NCBI RefSeq assembly: GCF_015840715.1
Contig: NZ_CP060397.1
Span: forward strand, 3,244,686-3,308,685
Direction of reading: 5' to 3'
Length of the DNA stretch: 64,000 nt
Source of the DNA: Synechococcus sp. CBW1004
GTDB lineage: Bacteria; Cyanobacteriota; Cyanobacteriia; PCC-6307; Cyanobiaceae
Shown: one piece after another, positions 8,818 through 16,178 of the stretch
Layout of the letters: each line of letters starts with the position of its first letter
How positions within the stretch are numbered: position 1 is the first letter of the stretch
Made by a program: the position numbers and the translations under genes
The notes under the pieces: model-generated
Told to the model about the DNA's origin: nothing
The model's database searches: none
Seen by the model: only the letters and a program-made list of their open reading frames with translations

Positions 8818-8859
8818 GCTGTCAACAAGGCGCTGTCATCAAGCTGCCGTCATCAAGAC
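8818..8859. repeat. three tandem copies of a 14-bp repeat
   Basis: GCTGTCAACAAGGC, GCTGTCATCAAGCT and GCCGTCATCAAGAC follow each other directly. The shared core is G-C-(T/C)-GTCA-(A/T)-CAAG. It lies between two small minus-strand genes, upstream of the 8432-8728 gene. It could be a run of regulator sites or a simple local duplication. Confidence 0.7.
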
Positions 8860-8882
8860 GGCGGTGCTCTGGCCGGCGCTGC

Positions 8883-9140
8883 TCAGGCCGGGGGGAGCTC
8901 CGCCAGTGCCGCCTCGATCATCGCCGCCGTCACCGGGATCGTCTCCAGGGCGTCGTCGTTGTCGAGGAAGGCGTCGAAGGAGGCGTAGCGCCGCAGGCAG
9001 GGCTCCGCTCCCGGCGCGTTGCAGGCGGCGTCCCAGTCGCCGTCCTCAGGTGCCACGGCGGCGTAGGCCTGCAGCGCCTCCTGCGGATCGCCGCCATCGC
9101 CGATTCCCTCGCCATGCCAGATCACCTCGAAGAACGTCAT
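8883..9140 (-). CDS. small acidic hypothetical protein, 85 aa
   Basis: MTFFEVIWHGEGIGDGGDPQ followed by an acidic, Asp-rich middle (APEDGDWDAACNAPGAEP, FDAFLDNDDALETI) and a C-terminal helix (TAAMIEAALAELPPA). No known domain is recognised. The compact ATG-to-stop frame and strong amino-acid bias argue for a real gene. It is soluble and likely helical at its end. Confidence 0.6.
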   Translation of the reverse strand: MTFFEVIWHGEGIGDGGDPQEALQAYAAVAPEDGDWDAACNAPGAEPCLRRYASFDAFLDNDDALETIPVTAAMIEAALAELPPA

Positions 9141-9296
9141 GGCTATGCGGGTTCAGAGCCCAGGATGGCACCGTCAGAGCCAGCGCCGGTCCTGATGGGG
9201 AACCGTGTCCGCTGATCGCCGTCCTCTGGCAGGCAAGGAAGACGGCGGGCGGCAGCGCATCGTGCTGATCTCTGCGCTGTGCGTGTTGTCCCGTGC

Positions 9297-9794
9297 TCAC
9301 TCCCGCAGCCTGGGCAGCAACTGCACCAGATTGCAGGGCCGGGTGCTCTCCTCGAGCTGGGCATGGATCAGCCGGTCCCAGGCGGTTTCCACCGCATCGA
9401 GCGAACCTGGCAGGACGAAGATCACGGTGCCGTTGGCCACTCCTGCCAGGCAGCGGCTCTGCAGGGTGCTCGTGCCGATCGTCTCGAAGGAGAGCACGCG
9501 GAACAGCTCGCCGAAGCCCTCGATCGTCTTGTCGAGAAGCGGTGCCACCGCCTCGGGGGTGCCGTCGCGGCCGGTGAGGCCGGTGCCGCCGCTGCTGATC
9601 ACCACCTGCACGGTCGGATCGGCGATCCAGCGGCTGATCTCGGAGCGGATGCGGTAGCGGTCGTCCGGCACGAGGGTGCGTTCCACCAGCCGGTGACCCG
9701 CCGCCTCCAGTCGCTGCTGCAGCGCTTCACCGGAGCGGTCCTCCGCCAGGGTGCGCGTGTCGGACACCGTGAGCAGGGCGATGGCGAGCGACAC
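9297..9794 (-). CDS. moaB: molybdenum cofactor biosynthesis protein B
   Basis: A 165-residue MoaB/Mog-type protein: IALLTVSDTRTLAEDRSGEA at the N-terminus, then VVISSGGTGLTGRDGTPEAV, then GFGELFRVLSFETIGTSTLQ and FVLPGSLDAVETAW. The TGGTG-like SGGTGLTGRD loop binds molybdopterin. Family members bind or adenylate molybdopterin in the last steps of cofactor assembly. The start is GTG. Together with moaD, moaE, moeA and moaC it makes a dispersed cofactor locus spanning 9.3-14.4 kb. Confidence 0.9.
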   Translation of the reverse strand: MSLAIALLTVSDTRTLAEDRSGEALQQRLEAAGHRLVERTLVPDDRYRIRSEISRWIADPTVQVVISSGGTGLTGRDGTPEAVAPLLDKTIEGFGELFRVLSFETIGTSTLQSRCLAGVANGTVIFVLPGSLDAVETAWDRLIHAQLEESTRPCNLVQLLPRLRE

Positions 9795-9882
9795 GACGGG
9801 GGGGCTGCTGGGCGGATCGTAGGGAGGGCGGATGCTCGCAACCGCAGTGGGGAGCCTTTGCTCGGGTGATGCCCATGGGGCC

Positions 9883-10377
9883 CTATCCGCTCGCCTGGGG
9901 GTCGGTGCTCGCCGCCAGTTCGGCGGCTATGAGTCCGAGGAATCGTCGGTGCAGGGGGGAGGGCTCGAGCTGGACAAGTGCAAGCGCTCGAAGCGCGCGA
10001 GCCTGGAGTTGATCGCGTCGAGCTGCACGATCTCGTTCTCGAGCAGCGCGATCTCGCTCTCGATCTGCTCGGTGTCGCTCTGCAGCTGCTTCATCCGCTG
10101 CTCGTGCTCCTTCTCCCTGCGCTCGAACTCGGTCTTCCTCCGCTCGAACTCGATCGCCCTGATCTCGTAGTCGACGACGGGTCGCCAGTTGAGCATCGCC
10201 AACCAGCGTCGCCAACGAGGCAGCGAGGAGAGGAACTCCGATCTGCTGATTGAGCTGGATCCGGGAGACTCCAGGGAGATCGACATGGTCATAGCCAGTG
10301 AACAGTGTGATCAGAACCAGCAGCAGGCCGGCGGCGATCGTGATCCAGCCCTGAAGATCAAATCCGAGAAAAACCAT
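9883..10377 (-). CDS. membrane-anchored coiled-coil protein, 164 aa
   Basis: MVFLGFDLQGWITIAAGLLL opens with a hydrophobic segment (about residues 8-28), then TGYDHVDLPGVSRIQLNQQI and a second mildly hydrophobic stretch, then a long highly charged Arg/Glu/Asp heptad region and a helical tail (LGLIAAELAAS). No function can be assigned. The antisense-free region also carries a second minus-strand frame (9927-10292) that itself reads as a charged coiled coil (EIRAIEFERRKTEFERREKE). Because of the transmembrane start and fuller length the 9883-10377 frame is preferred, but I cannot exclude the shorter one. Confidence 0.55.
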   Translation of the reverse strand: MVFLGFDLQGWITIAAGLLLVLITLFTGYDHVDLPGVSRIQLNQQIGVPLLAASLATLVGDAQLATRRRLRDQGDRVRAEEDRVRAQGEGARAADEAAAERHRADRERDRAARERDRAARRDQLQARALRALALVQLEPSPLHRRFLGLIAAELAASTDPQASG

Positions 10378-10652
10378 AGCCAGAACCGATTGCCCGAACT
10401 GCCTTCAGGGATGAGTGGTCGTCCAGCCACCGCCATCCGCCAGGCCTGCAGGCCGTACGCCTCAACAGCCCAGGCTGAGGCGGAGCGACGGGGCCCGCAT
10501 CCGTGAAAGCACCGAATCGCGTCGCCAGCGGGACGGGGCGCTGAGCCGGCGGCTTCGCCGACGGGGCTCACGGGTGCCTGAGGGGGCGGCGCCGAATGCG
10601 GTGCCATGGGCCAGCGGCCTTACCGTGCCAGTGCCGTCCGGCCTCTGAAGCG

Positions 10653-11237
10653 ATGGGTCCACGCCGTGCCGCCTGCCTCCCGCGGCTGTCCGTGCTGCTG
10701 CTGCCGGCTCTGGTCTGCCTGCTGCAGCCGGGCGAGGCCGAGGCCGGGCCGCTCGTCCGTCGGGCCCAGGAACGCAGGGCCTGTCAGGAGTTCGCCGGCA
10801 GGCTGCAGCAGGCCAGCGGCAACCCCGCCATGGCCCAGCAGGTGTATCAGCAGGGGGTGTTGCAGCTGGTGAGCCGCTTCGGTGAAAACCCCTGCGGCGA
10901 CATCCCGGCACCGACGGCCGCCGTGACGCCGGCCAACCCTGCGGCGAGCACCTCCCCGGGCGCGGTTCCGGCGGGGGCCAGCCCGGCGCCGACCGCACCT
11001 GCTGTGGCGCCGGCCAGTCCGGCAGCGGCCTCCAGCGGTGCCGCAGCGGCCACAGGGGGCACCGCTGCTCCCAGCTCCCAGCAGCAGCAGGCCTGCCAGC
11101 AGTTCGCCGGCAAGCTGCAGGCCGCGGCCGCCAGCGGTGGTGCCGCCGCGGCCCAGCAGACCTACACGATGGGGCTCCAAATGCTCAGCGGCATGTTCGG
11201 CCCCAACCCCTGCCCGGCGGTGAAGGCGCCGCAGTGA
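10653..11237 (+). CDS. secreted protein with two copies of a Cys-containing module
   Basis: A 194-residue protein starting MGPRRAACLPRLSVLLLPAL, a signal peptide likely cleaved after GEAEA. Two homologous modules of about 45 residues follow: RACQEFAGRLQQASGNPAMA...ENPCGDI, and QACQQFAGKLQAAAASGGAA...PNPCPAV. Each has one Cys near each end, so each could close one disulfide in the periplasm. They are separated by a long Pro/Ala/Thr-rich linker. No domain name is recognised. The stop shares its A with the start of the moaD-like gene (TGATG), so the two may be translated together although their functions look unrelated. Confidence 0.65.
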   Translation: MGPRRAACLPRLSVLLLPALVCLLQPGEAEAGPLVRRAQERRACQEFAGRLQQASGNPAMAQQVYQQGVLQLVSRFGENPCGDIPAPTAAVTPANPAASTSPGAVPAGASPAPTAPAVAPASPAAASSGAAAATGGTAAPSSQQQQACQQFAGKLQAAAASGGAAAAQQTYTMGLQMLSGMFGPNPCPAVKAPQ

Positions 11238-11692
11238 TGGCCAGCTCTCCTGAAAGCGGCACCAGCGCCTGCGTGGTGAAGGTGCGCCTGTTCGCCGGGC
11301 TGAGGGAGCGTGCCGGCTGGGGCGAGCGGCTGGTGCGCGTGGAGGGTGACCCGGCAACACCGCTGCTGCTCTGGCGGCAGCTGCGGCTGGTCGAGGCCTG
11401 GAGCGAATCCAGCGAACAGGGTGCTGCGGCGGTTGGCGAGCCGTTCCACCCGCCTGTGCCGCGGGGGCATCAGGCGAACGAACCCACAGCGGCCACGGTT
11501 CGCCGCGCAGCGCCCGCCGAGGCGGACAGGCCCCGCCCGGATCTCGTCGGAGGCAGCCCCGATCGTGAGGCCACCGGCGATGGCCTGCCTGTGGGTGTGC
11601 GGGTGGCGATCAACCAGGCCTTCGCCGCGGCCGACACGCCCCTGGCCGACGGCGACGAGCTGGCCTTCCTGCCGCCGATCAGCGGCGGCTGA
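11237..11692 (+). CDS. moaD: MoaD-like molybdopterin synthase small subunit with large insertion
   Basis: MoaD is the ubiquitin-like sulfur carrier of molybdopterin synthase; its C-terminal Gly-Gly is thiocarboxylated by MoeB. Here the beta-grasp start VKVRLFAGLRERAGWGERLV and the end VGVRVAINQAFAAADTPLAD, ELAFLPPISGG are both typical. About 60 residues of Pro/Ala/Glu-rich sequence separate them, so the protein is about 151 residues instead of the usual roughly 80. The insertion lies where family members have a short loop. A GTG three bases upstream is also possible. The moaE gene follows after 3 bp. Confidence 0.85.
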   Translation: MASSPESGTSACVVKVRLFAGLRERAGWGERLVRVEGDPATPLLLWRQLRLVEAWSESSEQGAAAVGEPFHPPVPRGHQANEPTAATVRRAAPAEADRPRPDLVGGSPDREATGDGLPVGVRVAINQAFAAADTPLADGDELAFLPPISGG

Positions 11693-11695
11693 GCG

Positions 11696-12316
11696 ATGGA
11701 GAACAGCGCCCACCGAGCCGAACGACCGGCCGAGCCCATGCCATCCGGATCGGCGGCGAAGCACTCTGGCCCCGCCGGCCGGCTGCTGCCGGGGCAGCAC
11801 GCCGGGACGAGCCAGCCCCTGAGCGCCGCTCCTGGGCAGAGCCTGGCTCCCCACGGCGCTGGCGCTGAACTGGAGCTGCGGCTCAGCGAGGAACCCTTCA
11901 GCCCCCTGGACGTGCTGGGTCGCTGGCAGCAGCGGCTGGCGCAACGGCCGCAGGGAGCGCCGGCCGCCGAAAGCCATTTCCTCGGGCGGGTGCGGGCCAT
12001 CGGCGGGGCGGGCGAGTGCGTCGCGGCGCTGGAGCTGGAGCACTACCCCGGCATGACCGAGGCCCAGATCGAGCTCCTGGCCCGCAACGCCGCCGTGCGC
12101 CATGGCGTCGTTGCGGTGCTGGTGTGGCACCGGGTGGGCCGGGTGCTCCCCGGCGAGACGATCGTGCTGGTGGCGGTGGCGGCCGATCGGCGCGGCCCCG
12201 CCCAGCGCTGCGGCCAGGAGCTGCTCGAAGCGCTCAAGCATGAGGCCCCGTTCTGGAAGCGGGAGCTGCGCCCCGACGGCACGGGTCACTGGGTGCAGGG
12301 CAACACGGCGTTGTGA
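11696..12316 (+). CDS. moaE: molybdopterin synthase large (catalytic) subunit MoaE
   Basis: The last ~145 residues are MoaE: RLSEEPFSPLDVLGRW, SHFLGRVRAIG, LELEHYPGMTEAQIELLA, WHRVGRVLPGETIVLVAVAA and LEALKHEAPFWKRELR, including the catalytic Lys in the KHEAPFWK motif. MoaE transfers sulfur from MoaD to precursor Z (cPMP). The N-terminal ~60 residues are a low-complexity Ala/Pro/Gly extension absent from typical family members. It sits 3 bp after moaD, giving a moaD-moaE pair for the two-subunit synthase. Confidence 0.92.
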   Translation: MENSAHRAERPAEPMPSGSAAKHSGPAGRLLPGQHAGTSQPLSAAPGQSLAPHGAGAELELRLSEEPFSPLDVLGRWQQRLAQRPQGAPAAESHFLGRVRAIGGAGECVAALELEHYPGMTEAQIELLARNAAVRHGVVAVLVWHRVGRVLPGETIVLVAVAADRRGPAQRCGQELLEALKHEAPFWKRELRPDGTGHWVQGNTAL

Positions 12317-12439
12317 AGAGGCCTGCTGTCAGGGCAGTTGCAGAGCACTGGCCACGACTGCGAAGGCGTGCTGCATGGATGTCGCCGGGGCGTCAGAGCG
12401 TCTCCACGCCGGTGGATCGCACAGGACTCAAGATCCGCT

Positions 12440-13678
12440 TCAGAACAACGGCAGCCGCAGCAGCTGGGCCCACAGCGCTGTGCCGGCCGCCAGGGCCCCC
12501 AGTTCCGCCGGGATCTCCAGCAGCAGGTCGGCCCCCTGCAGGGAGCCGATGCGCGAGGAGGCCTGAGACCCCTCGACCCGGGCCCGTAACTCCCCCGCCT
12601 CATCCACCACGAGCCGGGCGCGGGCCAGCTCCGGCCGGCCGGGATTGCGCTTCAGCACCGCCTCCAGCCGCACCTTCAGCCGCGGCAACGGCTGCGGCTG
12701 CGCGGCGCCCTCCAGCCGCTGCAAGGCCGGCCAGAGCAGCTGCAGCGCCGTGATCGCCGCCGCCACCGGATTGCCCGGCAGCCCGAAGAACGGCGTGCCG
12801 CCGATGTGCCCCCAGGCGAACGGCCGCCCGGGCCGCAGAAACAGCTTCCAGAAGCTCACCTCCCCCAGCTCCGCCACCAGCGCGCGGATCCAGTCGGTGT
12901 CGCCGGCCGAAACGCCGCCGGTGCTCACCACCACATCGCAGCCCTCGGCCAGTGCCCCCAGGGCCTGGCGCAGGGCGTCGGGCTGATCGCCCACCACCCG
13001 CCGCTCGGCCACCACCGCACCGAGCCGCTGCAGCAGCGCCTCCAGCAGGGTGCCGTTGCTCTCCCAGATCTGGCCCGGGCCGCGGGGCGTGCCGGCCGCC
13101 ACCAGTTCATCGCCGCTGATCAGCAGCCCGATCCGGGGCCGCGGCCGCACCGGGAGCATCGCCACCCCGCAGCTGGCCAGCCGCCCCAGCTCCGCCGGCC
13201 CGAGCCGCACCCCCGCCGCCAGGAGTTCCGCTCCGGCTGCCGCCTCCTCCTCGGCGCCGCGGATCCAGGGGTTCGGCCCGGCGGGCTTCACCAGCCGGAT
13301 CGCGTCCGCTTCGGCGGCCACCAGCTCCTGGGGCAGCACCCGCTGGGCTCCCTCCGGCAGGGGGGCACCGGTGAGGATGCGGATCGCCTCGCCGGCGGCC
13401 AGGGCGCCGGTGAAGGGAGCTCCCGCCGCCGAGCGCCCCACCAGCGGCCACATCGCCCCCGTCTCCGGCACGGCGGCCTCGCTGATGGCGTAGCCATCCA
13501 TGATCGAGGCGCGGAAACCGGGCACCGCCTCGGTGGCACACACGGGCTCGGCGCTCACCCGCCCCAGGGCCGCCGCCAGCGGAACGGTTTCGGCGCCGGG
13601 CAGAGGGTTGAGGGCCGCCAGCACTTGGAGGCGGGCCTGCTCCAGCGGCAGGCCTTCGCGGCCATAGGGCTCGGACAC
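12440..13678 (-). CDS. moeA: molybdopterin molybdenumtransferase MoeA
   Basis: A 412-residue MoeA, which inserts molybdate into adenylated molybdopterin. Markers in order: VPGFRASIMDGYAI near residue 50, RILTGAPLPEGAQRVLPQE, VRPRPRIGLLISGDELVAAG, VVVSTGGVSAGDTDWI (molybdopterin-binding loop) and FFGLPGNPVAAAIT. The GTG at 13678 gives the normal N-terminus (SEPYGREGLPLEQARLQVL); the frame is open about 97 codons further upstream, but that part is Arg/Pro-rich and not family-like. It converges with moaE, with 123 bp between them. Confidence 0.92.
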   Translation of the reverse strand: MSEPYGREGLPLEQARLQVLAALNPLPGAETVPLAAALGRVSAEPVCATEAVPGFRASIMDGYAISEAAVPETGAMWPLVGRSAAGAPFTGALAAGEAIRILTGAPLPEGAQRVLPQELVAAEADAIRLVKPAGPNPWIRGAEEEAAAGAELLAAGVRLGPAELGRLASCGVAMLPVRPRPRIGLLISGDELVAAGTPRGPGQIWESNGTLLEALLQRLGAVVAERRVVGDQPDALRQALGALAEGCDVVVSTGGVSAGDTDWIRALVAELGEVSFWKLFLRPGRPFAWGHIGGTPFFGLPGNPVAAAITALQLLWPALQRLEGAAQPQPLPRLKVRLEAVLKRNPGRPELARARLVVDEAGELRARVEGSQASSRIGSLQGADLLLEIPAELGALAAGTALWAQLLRLPLF

Positions 13679-13925
13679 GGGTGCAGCGCAGCGGAGGCTA
13701 TGGCCAGGATCCCACCGGCGACGCCTGCGTGGAGGTGCTCGAGGGGCCCACCCCGACGGCGGGCGTCCCCGGCACAGGCATGCCCAGACGATGCAGGTCG
13801 AGTGGCGCTCCGCCTGGCGCCTGGTCGCTCCGGTGGCGCGGGAGCCATGGACCGGGAGAGGAGACGCGATGGGCTGTTCCCCTCCCGGTGCAGATCCGCT
13901 CTGAACGCTGGTGTGCTGCGAGCGC

Positions 13926-14441
13926 TCAGCCGGCCCCGCGCCCCGCCTCCCCGTCGCGGACCCAGTCACCGTTGCGACCGCCGCTCTTGGCCAGCAGCCG
14001 CACCGGCCCGATCGTCATCGCCGGATCGGCGCTCTTGACCATGTCGTAAAGGGTGAGCAGGCCCACCTGCACGGCGGTGAGGGCCTCCATCTCGACGCCG
14101 GTGTGGCCGGTGGTGCGGGCCTTCGCCTCCAGCCGCAGGCCGCTGCCGTCGGCCGTCGGCTCCAGCTGCACCGACACGCCGGAGAGGGGGATCGGATGGC
14201 ACAGGGGAATCAGCTCCCAGGTGCGCTTGGCCGCCTGGATCGCCGCCACCCGCGCCACCGCCAGCACATCGCCCTTGGCGGCCCGTCCCTCCAGCACCAG
14301 GGTCAGCACCTCCGGCCGCATGGTGATGAAGCCCTCGGCCGTGGCCTCGCGCCGGGTCGCCTCCCGGTCGCCCACCTCCACCATGTGCACCTCGCCGGCG
14401 GCATTGAGGTGGGTGAGCGACGCGGGGGTGGGATCGGTCAT
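13926..14441 (-). CDS. moaC: cyclic pyranopterin monophosphate synthase MoaC
   Basis: MoaC converts the MoaA product into cyclic pyranopterin monophosphate. The 171-residue protein starts [20 protein letters not shown] and shows [13 protein letters not shown] (with the essential His), [20 protein letters not shown] and [12 protein letters not shown]. The C-terminus has the usual KSGGR(N) followed by an acidic/Gly tail. The start at the ATG with MVEVG nearby matches family length. moaA, whose product precedes MoaC in the pathway, is not in this window. Confidence 0.93.
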   Translation of the reverse strand: MTDPTPASLTHLNAAGEVHMVEVGDREATRREATAEGFITMRPEVLTLVLEGRAAKGDVLAVARVAAIQAAKRTWELIPLCHPIPLSGVSVQLEPTADGSGLRLEAKARTTGHTGVEMEALTAVQVGLLTLYDMVKSADPAMTIGPVRLLAKSGGRNGDWVRDGEAGRGAG

Positions 14442-14545
14442 GGTGGCGATGCTGGCAGGGAGGAGGAGCCACAGGCGGCCCTGCACCCTCCGGCCAGCCT
14501 GCGCCGAGGGCACCACCCCCCAGGCCCCGCCGCCAGACTCCTCCC

Positions 14546-15007
14546 ATGTCGAACGCCACCGCCAACCCGGCGCCCGCCGATCCGGCCCCCGTGCTGGTGT
14601 TCGACGGTGGCTGCGTGTTCTGCCGCCATTTCGCCGAGCTGAGCGAACTGCGCAGCGGCATCCCGGGGCTGCGGATCCGCGATGGCCGCGCCGAGGGGGC
14701 GCTGCGCGAGAGCCTTGAGCGACGTGGCTATCGCCTGCGTGACGGTGCGGTGCTGCTGGACGGCGAGCGTGTGCTGCATGGGGCCGAGGCGATCCAGTGG
14801 CTGTGCGCGCGCATGACGCCGAGCGCCGCCCTGCTGCGACTGCTGGCGCCACTGCTGGCCACCCCGGCACGGGCACGGGCGCTGTACCCGCTGCTGCTGC
14901 TGGCCCGCCGCGGCGCCCTGGCCCTGCGGGGTCTGCCGGTGGATCCGGGCGCGACCGTCGTCGGTCGCGGCGAACGATCCGCGGGCGGCGAGCCGGGAGG
15001 CCTCTGA
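14546..15007 (+). CDS. DCC-family thiol-disulfide oxidoreductase-like protein (DUF393)
   Basis: A 153-residue protein with the DCC hallmark [17 protein letters not shown] near residues 16-32 (DG-x-C-x-x-C), a [20 protein letters not shown] segment and a helical C-terminus ([20 protein letters not shown]). DUF393 proteins are predicted to have a thioredoxin-like fold with a redox CxxC. The substrate is unknown. It is divergent from moaC. Confidence 0.85.
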   Translation: MSNATANPAPADPAPVLVFDGGCVFCRHFAELSELRSGIPGLRIRDGRAEGALRESLERRGYRLRDGAVLLDGERVLHGAEAIQWLCARMTPSAALLRLLAPLLATPARARALYPLLLLARRGALALRGLPVDPGATVVGRGERSAGGEPGGL

Positions 15008-15047
15008 CTGCCCTCTTGGCCGCTCCCCGTCCAGTGCCGCCGCAACG

Positions 15048-15068
15048 GTGTCATGTCACCTGTGACAC
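15048..15068. promoter_or_regulatory. overlapping inverted repeats, candidate operator
   Basis: TGTCAC-CT-GTGACA (15054-15067) is a perfect 6-bp inverted repeat. It is nested with GTGTCA (15048-15053) and TGACAC (15063-15068), which also pair perfectly. It lies 62 bp upstream of the Nif11-type gene start, a typical place for a dimeric regulator site. The half-site resembles CRP/FNR-family targets but the spacing is short. Confidence 0.45.
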
Positions 15069-15129
15069 GTCTCACGGCGGCTGGCAACAAAGCGTCCCTC
15101 TTGAATGGCATGGTCTTTGCCATCAAGCC

Positions 15130-15405
15130 ATGAGCGCCCTGGCCTCCTTTCTGGCTGCACTGCCCCGGAGCCCTGAGCTGCAGCAGAAGCTGCGCGAGGC
15201 GACCACGGCCGAAGCCTTCACGGAGGTGGCCCAGCGCGCCGGATTCGACCTCAAGCCGATCGATCTGGTGGAGTGCTTCTGCGAGCAGCTGAGCAGGGGA
15301 AGCGAGACCGAACGGCTGGAGCTGTTCAATGCCTGCTCCTGGGACTTCGGCGAACTGGCCTGGCTGCTGCGCAGCATCGCCGAGCGGGAGGCATCGGCCG
15401 GCTGA
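15130..15405 (+). CDS. Nif11-domain protein, 91 aa
   Basis: MSALASFLAALPRSPELQQK followed by LREATTAEAFTEVAQRAGFD matches the Nif11 leader-like domain (PF07862 type): helical, with the LQ-K-L...A-x-x-GF pattern. The C-terminal half (LVECFCEQLSRGSETERLEL, FNACSWDFGELAWLLRSI) lacks a double-Gly cleavage site and a small Cys/Ser/Thr-rich core. It is therefore more likely a stand-alone Nif11 protein than a lanthipeptide-type precursor. The frame is open upstream, but this ATG follows a short noncoding region with an inverted repeat. Confidence 0.7.
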   Translation: MSALASFLAALPRSPELQQKLREATTAEAFTEVAQRAGFDLKPIDLVECFCEQLSRGSETERLELFNACSWDFGELAWLLRSIAEREASAG

Positions 15406-15417
15406 GCGGCTCCCAGG

Positions 15418-16047
15418 ATGGGGGCCAGCCTCAGGGCCTGGATGTCTGACATCACGCGTGCAAGCGGGCCGGGCCGCGCCGCCGGGCCCGGTGACAACGG
15501 GGTGCCGGTGCTGCTGCTGCAGGGCTGGCTGGGCTCCGGGCCCGGTCACTGGCAGCGGCACTGGTTGCGGCTGCGGCCCCACTGGCAGCTGGTGGATTTC
15601 GGCAGCTGGGAGCACCCTGAACCGCAGGGTTGGCGCCTGGCCCTGGCCACGGCGATCGCAGCCTGTGAGCGACCGCCGCTGCTGATCGCCCACAGCCTCG
15701 GCTGCCTGGCGGCCGCCGGCCTGCTGGCCGGGCCCGGGGCCCCAGAGGTGGCTGCCGCTCTGTTGGTGGCACCCCCCGATCCCGGCCGACCGGACACCCC
15801 GGATGCGTTGCGCCCCTTCCATCCGGTGCCGCGTGCCCGCTTGAGGGTGCCGGGGCAGCTGCTGCTCAGCAGTGACGATCCCTATGCCAGCGAGGCCTAT
15901 GCCCTGGAGCTGGCCGCCGCCTGGGGCCTGGAGCCGCTGCGCCTGGGACCGCTGGGGCATATCAATGCCGAAAGCGGCCTCGGCCCCTGGACCCAGGGGC
16001 TGGCCCTGGCCGAGGCCCTGCTCGAGCGGGTGACCACCGCCGGCTGA
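15418..16047 (+). CDS. RBBP9/YdeN-family alpha/beta hydrolase
   Basis: A 209-residue serine hydrolase-like protein. Family motifs: VLLLQGWLGSGPGHWQRHWL, WEHPEPQGWRLALATAI, LIAHSLGCLAAAGLLAG with the nucleophile Ser in HSLG, LLSSDDPYASEAYALELA with the catalytic Asp, and LGHINAESGLGPW with the catalytic His. The substrate is unknown. It follows the Nif11 gene by 12 bp and may share its transcript. An ATG at residue 9 (MSDITRA) is an alternative start. Confidence 0.85.
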   Translation: MGASLRAWMSDITRASGPGRAAGPGDNGVPVLLLQGWLGSGPGHWQRHWLRLRPHWQLVDFGSWEHPEPQGWRLALATAIAACERPPLLIAHSLGCLAAAGLLAGPGAPEVAAALLVAPPDPGRPDTPDALRPFHPVPRARLRVPGQLLLSSDDPYASEAYALELAAAWGLEPLRLGPLGHINAESGLGPWTQGLALAEALLERVTTAG

Positions 16048-16178
16048 GAGGCGGCGGCGGCGAACGATCTCTGCACCGACAGCTCTCTGCGCCCAGACCT
16101 CGGCGCGCAGGCCCCCCGGCGCCCGCGGCAGGCCGATCCGCCACCTTCGGTTCACGGCGAGAGACGGACAGGCCCCCG

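Noticed and set aside
11162-12289. 375-codon minus-strand frame opposite moaD and moaE
   Set aside because: It covers two enzymes with clear family motifs on the plus strand; the antisense product has no motif.
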